Assembly (NCBI GenBank): GCA_031213475.1
Contig: JARUPZ010000036.1
Span: forward strand, 1,550,001 to 1,614,000
Origin: Nereocystis luetkeana
Taxonomy: Eukaryota > Sar > Phaeophyceae > Laminariales > Laminariaceae
DNA: 64,000 nt
Direction: 5' to 3'
Below, piece by piece: positions 57,601 through 64,000 of this stretch (within the stretch, counting starts at the first letter, position 1; each line of letters opens with the position of its first letter). The notes under the pieces were generated by a model that did not search any database, had not been told where the DNA came from, and was given only the letters and a program-made list of their open reading frames with translations. Position numbers and translations under genes: made by a program.

Positions 57601-60600
57601 GTTGTCGAAGGGGGTGCGCCGGTCCCGGTGCTCAACCATAGTCGACGTGCCTCGAGAGGCCAAGAGGAAGGCGTGGAAGAAGGCGAGAACGATCACGTGC
57701 GAGAGGACGACACAGAGACCAACGATTACAAGAAGGAGGAGGAGAAAGCGGAGGAAGACCAGGGCGACAACGAGGACAAGCGAGGCAAGGACGGCGATGA
57801 AGAGGACAAGAAAGAAATGGAGGAGTACAAGGAGTACCGGGAAGACGAGGAAGACAGGGAGGGCGAAAAGGACGGGGAAGACACGCAGGAGGAGGAGCAG
57901 GCCCAAACGGAGGAAGAACAGCGCGCTAGTCTCGAGACGTCCGTGAGGTTGCTTCGCTTGGTGCTGGCAAGTATTGTTCGGTCGTTCCGTTATTTTTTGC
58001 TGTTGTCGACACCTGAAGAAAGCGTCCAGAAAATCAGATGCTACCGTGGCGACTATCGTGGCGAACGTGAAGAGGCCTAGGAGGAGTTTGACAACGGGAT
58101 CATCTCGAGATTTTCTACTGAGTCCAGTCCTGGTGGAATGGACGTTATTTAGCAAGCTATTCCCGCACAATCGCAGCATTGCACATACCACTCACACGTT
58201 GTCCGCACGATATCTGTGTATCCCCAACGTTTGCGAAGCCCTCCCGACACTCATGACCTTCGGAGGTGAACAACTATTGCGGTTGCCATCACAATTTCAC
58301 TCGCACGCCGCAAACGCGTTTCATGCGTTACGTTAAATCATCGCCTGCTCCTACACCTGAATGACCACTGCACCCTCTTCCTCTTGACTCTGGCCCGAAA
58401 ATTTCGTTGTTCAACGTATGGTGCCGCGTTTTCCCCTCTCCAGGAAGATGGTCAGATGGCTTGGAGGGCCGACGTCCGTGCTCCTTGCATCCTGTCCGCT
58501 GCCTTCGTGAAACTCGCGGACCTGGCCAAGAACAGACGAGTCGAGCCAGCTGCTTTGGGTGCGACGGACACTCCTGGAGTGGGCGACGACCAAAGACGAG
58601 GCAGTCCTCTCCTCGGAAAGGTAAATTAACCCGCCCGTTTTTGAGGGGGGGGGGGGGGGGAGTAAAAAGGTACCTGGTAGTACATAGCTGTCGTGCGATA
58701 AATGGGAACTCGCGCATCAGGAAGTTAGCAACAGTTGTCAACTTGTGTGCGCTGGTGGTGTATAAGTATGTGGGTACGTAACTATTTCTACTTGACGACT
58801 ACACCACCAGCAGTAGTGTGCAGTATACACCCATGAGCATACCCGTCTCGGTCGGGTAAAACGTTAACGAGCCATCTCAGCTGCTCTCGTTTGGTTGCTT
58901 CGGTGTTGCTGTATATTCTGCTCGGTCTGATCTCCCTGCCACGGTGGCGTGTTCCCCCTGCTGGACGGATTCGATTTTACTATCGGGGGTTGTTGGTGTA
59001 AAAGACAGGCCTCTAAGCTCCTTCTGGGACGTAAAAACTCCCACACAAAAAAGCGCACAGAACGTGTAGTAGACACACCCAAGAGACAGGCGGCCTAAGA
59101 CGCGTGCATCGGTTGGGGGTCACAAAGATACTTCTGACTAAACTGGTTTCTCAACCCAACATCGCAGGAGTGCCTTTGCGATAATTGTTTTACGATATTT
59201 TTCGAGTGATATACCTACGGTAGGTTCATCGGACGCACTTTTGAGTCCTCTCACCACCAAGTTTCGGGCGTTGTTAAGAGCTCCTCACGCTTTGAGCCTC
59301 AGGAAAATACACGTGCACACCTCTACTGTTGTAACACGCATCCTAAGACCTTTTGGGGACGCAATAACACACACACAAAATCTGCACGGAACGTATTCCG
59401 CACGCCCGATAAAGTGGGGGTCTACGCGAGCCCATTTTGGGACGTCAGAGTCAAATAAAAACATAAAGAGGGTAGGCAAATCCGCACGTCATGCGCGATT
59501 TTGGACACCCCAAAAAAGCGCTCAGAAAGTATGTATAACGCCCACCTTCCACCAGGAACTCCTAATGGGGGTTCCCGTCCACCCAAGGGTGCGCGTGAAA
59601 TCGAATCCGACACCCCACTATCTTCTTCGAGGCCGTATACTATTAATAATACCATGCAAAACCAAAAATTTGAAAAAAAAACGTGTTTTGGTAAGTTCGT
59701 CCAGAAACCATTGTGACCTTTTTCGGGTGTGTCGTGTCGTTTCTTATGGCCTGTTCAGGAGTGTGGTGTCGTGCATTTTGACCTTTTTAGTAGTGTGATG
59801 TCGTTCATTTTGACCTTTTAGAAGTGTGATGCCGTTCATTTTGGCACTTCTAGGAGCGTAGGATCGTTCATTTTTTACCTTTCTAGGAGTGTGGTGTCAC
59901 GTATACATTTTTATATATGGTGCGCCCCTAATCCTCCCGTGGCCCGTGAAGTCAGTATTTTCGGGGACCAGCTGATATGACAAAAAAATGAGAAACGCGG
60001 TCTCATCAACGGTCTTCTCGTTGAGCTGTCTGAGTACTACGATTGTGATGTGAGCGTGCTGTTGTACAACCAAACTCCTTGCAGTGCAGTTCCAGTACGA
60101 AGTGTATCTATCATTCCCTGGATACGGCAGCAGCGTCGGGTTGCTTCGCGTGCTTGAGTTGCGTCATTTTTCCGTCCCTTGACGTCTCTACGCTATAATC
60201 AAGTTAATCGAGACTCCAAAGGGATAAAAATTGTCATCTTCTTGTTTTCCTTACATTCTATTTATTTTTTTCCCATAAAGTCAATGGTGGAACCTGTCGA
60301 TGGAGAGGAACGGCGAGCGGAAAATGGCCGCGGTGCTGCGGGAGAAGAAAAGCAAGTCGTGGTGGGCAGCAGCAACCTCAGTGAACACGCGGGCGCTGGA
60401 ACGACATCTGATGGAGCCAGCGGCGTTCTTGCGGTGGAGATGCCGGCCACAAGGCAGGAGATATTAAACACCGGCGAAGAGGTGTGGATTCGACATAACC
60501 TATTGTATACTCGTAGCCCAACGGAAAATACACAACCTACCGATAAAAACAGAACCCTTTGGACGCAAATATAAGAACTGGTTGGTCTCCATATGAGTGC

Positions 60601-63417
60601 CTAAACGATCCTCATACTTCTGCCCTGGTGGGACTCACTTTGTGGGGGGCGCTAAAACAAAAGGGATTAAGAAATCGTGCCCAGCGGCGAGCGTTACAGT
60701 AAACCCGTACGTATATATTAGCTTGCGCCCGAGGCTGCTCGAGGATGGTGTCACCATAACGATCGAAGGGTTTGCTCAGATGAAGCGGGGTTTTTTTTTG
60801 CGGGACTATACTGAAATTAAGTTATATGCGCTTGACCGAGACACTTTTGTGAGACAGGGCATGTATTATTCTCGCCTGGGACTCGCGCTGCTGGTGGGTA
60901 TTTGTCGGAATAAGGCGTGCCTTACTCTCGCTAGGAACTCCCGCTGGTGGGTATTTGTGAGAATAGCGCGTCCCTGGCCCTCGCTACGACCTCACCAAAC
61001 GCATGCCATAACGTGCATGTCTTGCCTGCCGTATCCAGTTCGATGGCATGGCATGGCATTGCCTACTCTGCTTACTGAAAAAACAATGTGATACCAGGTA
61101 TCTCTGTGTCGCGGTGTTTGTGATCGCAGGTCTTGTATCTCTCTACAGTAAGATTAAAGAATCGTCGCGGACACTGGTTGTGCTGGATGTCGACGAGTAG
61201 AAAGAACGGTTCAATGTGAAGAACATGTACACTGGTGGATATTTGTCGATACTACGGCATGCCTTACTCTCGCTAGGAGCTCGCACCAGTAAATATTTTG
61301 TGACTGTCGGCAAAACGGTGTGCGATGGCGGTGGAAGGTGTAGAAAAACAAAAAACAAATTCGGAGATTTCCGGTTCAGACACGGCGGATCTCTGACTTC
61401 GTCCATTTCATAAGGTGAGGTAAGGCATGCCCTGTGCTCTAGGGGTGCATGTATAACAAGCAAATTCCCAGCTAAAAAGTAAGACATGCCCTATATCTCA
61501 GGTGGCCGTGAATCGACAATTCCTAGTGATCTGCTGCGATACGAAGGGCGATTTAAACCGTACTGCTGTTGCTGCTGCTGTTGCTGTTGCGTTTTCAATT
61601 TGCAACAAGCTATACTGCTCGAACCACACACCGCCCTGGGTATAATGGCCACTCCCCCGATGCTTCCAATATGTTTCCCCCCCCCCCCTATCTCCCTCCC
61701 CCCATCCTTCCCTCCCTCTCAGAGCCTCGAGACTATATTCGAGATATTGGAGAAAAAAGTCTCTCTCCTGCTGTCGGCGTGGAAACCCCTATGGAGAGCC
61801 CACTGTAACGCCAAGGGTCTGCGCGCTAGACTAGCCGGCGGGGGAATGGGTTCGCGCTTGGCTACTAAGCGGAGGCGGGCAGGTGGTGGCCGCGGTGGCG
61901 GGACGTCAAGCTTAGGAGATATGGTGCTCGAGATGATGCGCTCGGTGGCAGGCGCCGGCGTCGATATTGAGGTACTTATAACGCAGCTGAGTACGTACTT
62001 ATATCCAGCACATAATTTCGTTCCCGGGCAACTCTGGGTGGTATGTTTCCGGGTACAGTATTGCGTACGTCCTCAGGGATATTGTCCGGCATATAGATGT
62101 ATGGGTAGGCATTCGTGGTGGCAAAATACAAAGGGAATGTCATATATATTTCTCTGCTGCTGCTGCTGCTGAGGTTTCGGGTACGGGAATGGCATCCCCC
62201 TATTGATTGCGTCGCCCCCCTTATCAGGCCTGCTTGCTGCGGACTGCGAGCGTTTAGGTGGACTACAATAGTACGCGCTGTATACACGTACCATGGGTAC
62301 AATTCAGACAAATCCTTCGATTCGATTCGGGCTCATTCTTGTGTCCCTTCGAGGAGGCATCTTGTACTGAATACATGGGGCCTTATCGTGTAGACACGGA
62401 GTGATGGAAAAATAACCTCCCGAGCATAATGCATATGCGCCAGGGGAGGAACATGTCTGCTATCTCTACGTATCCCTCCCCAACCTTTCCTTAAACATGT
62501 GGAACGTATCGAGTACAAGAGCACAATACCTACACCCAACGGGCACCACCTTCAAGTTGGCCCCCGGCCTGCCGTGGGAAAAAAGGGTCTTCCTTCTCAA
62601 CGACTGCCCGTTCTCTTTGTTTCTGCACAACGTTTCCTGGGAACGCCAGAAAAGCGGCTGCGCTTTGAGCCAGTCATGCTCGTAGGGTGTCTCGTTGCCC
62701 GTTCTGGGGCGCGTGGGATTCGTTGCGTTGCGCGCAGGAGGCCGATAGCGGCCGCCCATTACCCACCAGAGCGGGGGAATGGAAGCAGGTAATGTATGAG
62801 CTCGCCATAGCTGAACAACCCTGCTGCGGCCTTTTGCTCTCTGGGCCTCTCTACGTCCAATAGCCCTTGAAAACCGGGCTCAATACTCCATCTCCAGCGA
62901 TAGCCGATCGGGGGAGGCGGGGGAAGAAGTAGGGGTCACCGTTGACCGAGGAGTGGCCTCTCTGCGCGTTGCGTTAGCTTCCGACTACGGAGTGTGCTTA
63001 CAAGCTATCCTTTCAAGATCCCACGTTTATCGACCATTGGCTACACGTGGCCATTCTCTCGGCCCAAGTTTTAGACCCCCGCCGTTCAAGCTTCACAGCG
63101 TACCTTCCACCTTATGTTTCGCCTTCCCCCTTTTTTACCAATCGTGTCTATAAATCGTATAGTGCCGTCGTGCTTGGCGTACATCCCCTTCAGCGTGCAA
63201 CTCCTCACCGCTCCGAATTCCACGAACGTCGCACGGGTTTCCCCGACAGGCACATGCCAGTCTCAGCGGATCCCCGAAAGTTGGAAGCGGGGGGGGCAGG
63301 GGTGGTGGCAGCGTGGAAGGGGCGGGGCGAGCGAACAGTGCAGATGGCACTCGAATCGAAAAAAAGGCGGGAAAGCTTCCGAAGGAGCTAAAAACCCAGC
63401 TCTCTCAGCTGCTCAAG
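51328..63417 (+). CDS. Gene B2: nine-exon TPR protein with long acidic region (3' end beyond or unresolved)
   Basis: Exons 51328-51674, 52924-53187, 54811-54979, 55816-56229, 56824-57942, 58444-58620, 60281-60481, 61723-61971 and 63250-63417. All junction phases agree (2/1, 2/1, then 0/0), giving 1036 codons. Seen: a Ser/Asp/Glu tract and KLRKKRKGKS (possible NLS) near residues 35-80. TPR-like helical hairpins follow at about 100-166 (LLKKGRRFLRAGRIK...AIISRAIALTG, then LRELRARMRCTLGRW), 205-235 and 252-285. A Lys/Glu/Asp-rich region lies at about 650-765, and short helical exons follow. TPRs are protein-interaction scaffolds; partner and pathway are unknown. It may be the continuation of B1 through the acceptor gatggcag at 51334. 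Confidence 0.7.
52098..52262 (+). repeat. G-tract-linked dispersed repeat, copy 2
   Basis: See copy 1 at 50238. Intron 1 of gene B2. Confidence 0.65.
52924..53187 (+). CDS. Gene B2 exon 2: TPR
   Basis: Acceptor tctgctcattcccctag|G and donor ATATAAG|gtgagg (consensus). It encodes AHAIISRAIALTGQPYMCVV and LRALERGG, completing TPR1 and giving TPR2. Its 3' third shares sequence with the intronic minisatellite that follows, so the exon may end earlier; the phase supports 53187. Confidence 0.7.
53110..53460. repeat. Minisatellite overlapping gene B2 exon 2 and intron 2
   Basis: Diverged units with GAGTTGAGTGCTCATA...GGTG(A/G)NGTGATTGG at about 53125, 53170, 53235, 53333 and 53402. The exon's own 3' end and donor are one unit. 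Confidence 0.65.
54037..54293. mobile_element. Possible MITE family 2 relative
   Basis: GTGAGGCTCCTCACTTGAA and CTCGCCCGAAAACG at the left, CCCC(T)ATCGTAG at the right, as in family 2, but the ends are not well paired. Confidence 0.35.
54811..54979 (+). CDS. Gene B2 exon 3: TPR
   Basis: Acceptor cttgcgaag|G and donor AAGCACGAG|gtgata. It encodes ARVMLVAAKVLAQQQKFEAA and VLNEAFKHE. The helix pattern fits a TPR. Confidence 0.68.
55816..56229 (+). CDS. Gene B2 exon 4: TPR
   Basis: Acceptor gccgctgcag|ATT and donor CTCGCAAG|gtgggc, phase 0-0, 138 codons. It encodes IQCLREMGDVRAALQTAQDM and AAAGLEKAYEAAVWAK. An earlier donor GCTAAG|gtaacg at 56061 is also in phase and could give a shorter isoform. 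Confidence 0.72.
56824..57942 (+). CDS. Gene B2 exon 5: large disordered acidic exon
   Basis: 373 codons from accgacag|ACA, after a C-rich tract, to GAGACGTCC|gtgagg. The first half is Ala/Gly/Arg/Ser-rich. The last third is a Lys/Glu/Asp run with EEDKKEMEEYKEYREDEE, a likely single alpha-helix or disordered region. It is the longest open frame in the window. Two later in-phase donors (CTTG|gtgctg, GGCAA|gtattg) are possible. Confidence 0.75.
58444..58620 (+). CDS. Gene B2 exon 6
   Basis: Acceptor cccctctccag|GAA and donor GGAAAG|gtaaat, 59 codons, phase 0-0. It encodes EDGQMAWRADVRAPCILSAA and FVKLADLAKNRRVEPAALGA. No domain recognised. Confidence 0.75.
59757..59905. repeat. About 36-bp tandem repeat, four to five units
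   Basis: AGTGTG(G/A)TGTCGTTCATTTT followed by GACCTTTT(T)AG, diverged. Intron 6 of gene B2. Confidence 0.8.
60281..60481 (+). CDS. Gene B2 exon 7
   Basis: Acceptor after a T-rich tract (ttcccataaag|TCA) and donor GGCGAAGAG|gtgtgg, 67 codons, phase 0-0. Hydrophilic: MVEPVDGEERRAENGRGAAG and EMPATRQEILNTGEE. Confidence 0.7.
60850..61300. repeat. 53-bp repeat cluster and dispersed repeat copy 2
   Basis: GGTGGGTATTTGTCGGAAT...CCTTACTCTCGCTAGGAACTC at 60893 and 60946, with another unit at about 61228. The 61131-61226 segment is copy 2 of the repeat at 13660. Intron 7 of gene B2. Confidence 0.7.
61723..61971 (+). CDS. Gene B2 exon 8
   Basis: Excellent pyrimidine tract and acceptor (ccctccctctcag|AGC), donor GATATTGAG|gtactt, 83 codons, phase 0-0. 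It encodes SLETIFEILEKKVSLLLSAW and GDMVLEMMRSVAGAGVDIE, amphipathic helices with an Arg/Gly linker. Confidence 0.78.
63250..63417 (+). CDS. Gene B2 exon 9 (last seen)
   Basis: Acceptor tttccccgacag|GCA, frame open through KKAGKLPKELKTQLSQLLK to CTCAAG|gtgctg, 56 codons. An alternative donor GAGCAAAG|gtgaaa lies about 40 bp later. Gly/Ser-rich, then helical. A second frame here (GAKNPALSAAQGAGDD) is also open, so the end of the gene is unsure. Confidence 0.55.
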
Positions 63418-64000
63418 GTGCTGGGGATGATAACCATCGTTCTGGAGCAAAGGTGAAAGCGACGACGAAGACCACGCGAAGCAACAGATTTGATTCCCAC
63501 GACGAGCGGCTAGTATTAGTACGGTTGTACCTCGTATGGGCGGCATTCAGATGGACATCTTCGGGACGCAGAGATAGCGACCAAACAAATGATATGGGTG
63601 GGGTTTTTCGTCCACCGTCCACGAGCAAGATGGGCGCGCAAGAGCAGTGCGAGTAGGATCATGCTGCGACCGCACCGTACGGCGTCTCGATATGTAGTTC
63701 AGACGGCAAATTTAACCGCGTTGGGTCCCAGGTATCAAGATAGTTCAAGTCAAATAAACATGTTGTAGTTCAACCCTCTTGACTTGATTCTACGTAGTAA
63801 AGCGACCTACAAAACGGCAGAGTGTTGTGTTATCAAAAGCGCTTCGGAAGGGCATGCGGCATTATTACAAGCAGTGCCATCATGATGCGCGTGAGTCTTA
63901 CAGGTCCTCGCTTTGTATGAGTTCGGACACACACTCGAGGCGTGCTGTGTGCTATAGGATTAAATTTGAGGCCAAACTATGTTCTGACTGACCGAGATCC
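63418..64000. other. Right edge, unresolved
   Basis: May hold the intron or end of gene B2. One frame (63372-63656) is open but its phase is not supported. Confidence 0.3.

Overview
The window looks like nuclear DNA of an intron-rich eukaryote. The supported genes are split into many short, GC-richer exons (about 100-600 bp, one of 1.1 kb) separated by introns of 0.4-3 kb, with GT-AG borders that agree in reading phase. The introns and spacers are full of minisatellites, homopolymer G/C tracts and small DNA-transposon debris. No operons, Shine-Dalgarno sites, rRNA or certain tRNA genes are visible. The style recalls a large-intron alga such as a brown alga or another stramenopile, but this is an inference from gene architecture only.

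Three gene models carry most of the supported coding content. Gene A, on the minus strand at 27272-37461, has nine exons whose phases all agree and encodes a 485-residue phytanoyl-CoA-dioxygenase-like 2-oxoglutarate/Fe(II) oxygenase. The HxD motif lies in exon 7 and the distal His and the Arg in exon 9. Gene B1, on the plus strand at 41714-50085, has six exons with matching phases and encodes a low-complexity protein I do not recognise, ending in a Gln/Glu coiled-coil tract. Gene B2, on the plus strand from 51328 to at least 63417, has nine exons and encodes a TPR-containing protein with a long acidic region. B1 and B2 may be one gene, but the phase across 50085/51335 does not match.

The left 27 kb holds only isolated candidate exons: plus strand near 91-484, 2996-3083, 4903-5096, a signal-peptide first exon at 13162-13341, and a terminal exon at 22379-22656; minus strand at 11482-11632. 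The rest is repeats and decayed mobile DNA.

Two non-genic systems stand out. (1) The 9-mer TACC(A/T)GGTA occurs at least 27 times, against about 0.5 expected by chance. Comparison of paralogous repeats shows it arises by 7-bp insertion at a TA, the form expected of an excision footprint of a TA-targeting (Tc1/mariner-type) transposon with a 5-nt overhang. The 7-mer TAC(A/T)GTA, the classical 3-nt footprint, is also enriched. (2) Five islands of 0.5-1.8 kb consist of short near-tandem repeats around the palindrome CCATGG. Each island has its own flanking extension: TGCCATGGCA, CTTCCATGGAAG, GCCATGGC, CCCATGGG/CCGCGG or TCACCATGGTGA. The largest has an 11-bp period, switches strand in its middle and fills the space between the divergently transcribed genes A and B1.

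Other repeats include a 105-bp TA-flanked MITE family (5 copies), a 240-bp MITE family (3 clear copies plus relatives), a foldback element, a tiny TRIM- or SINE-like element, and large (TAG)n and (CGGTT)n arrays. The (CGGTT)n array directly abuts the last 3' splice site of gene A.
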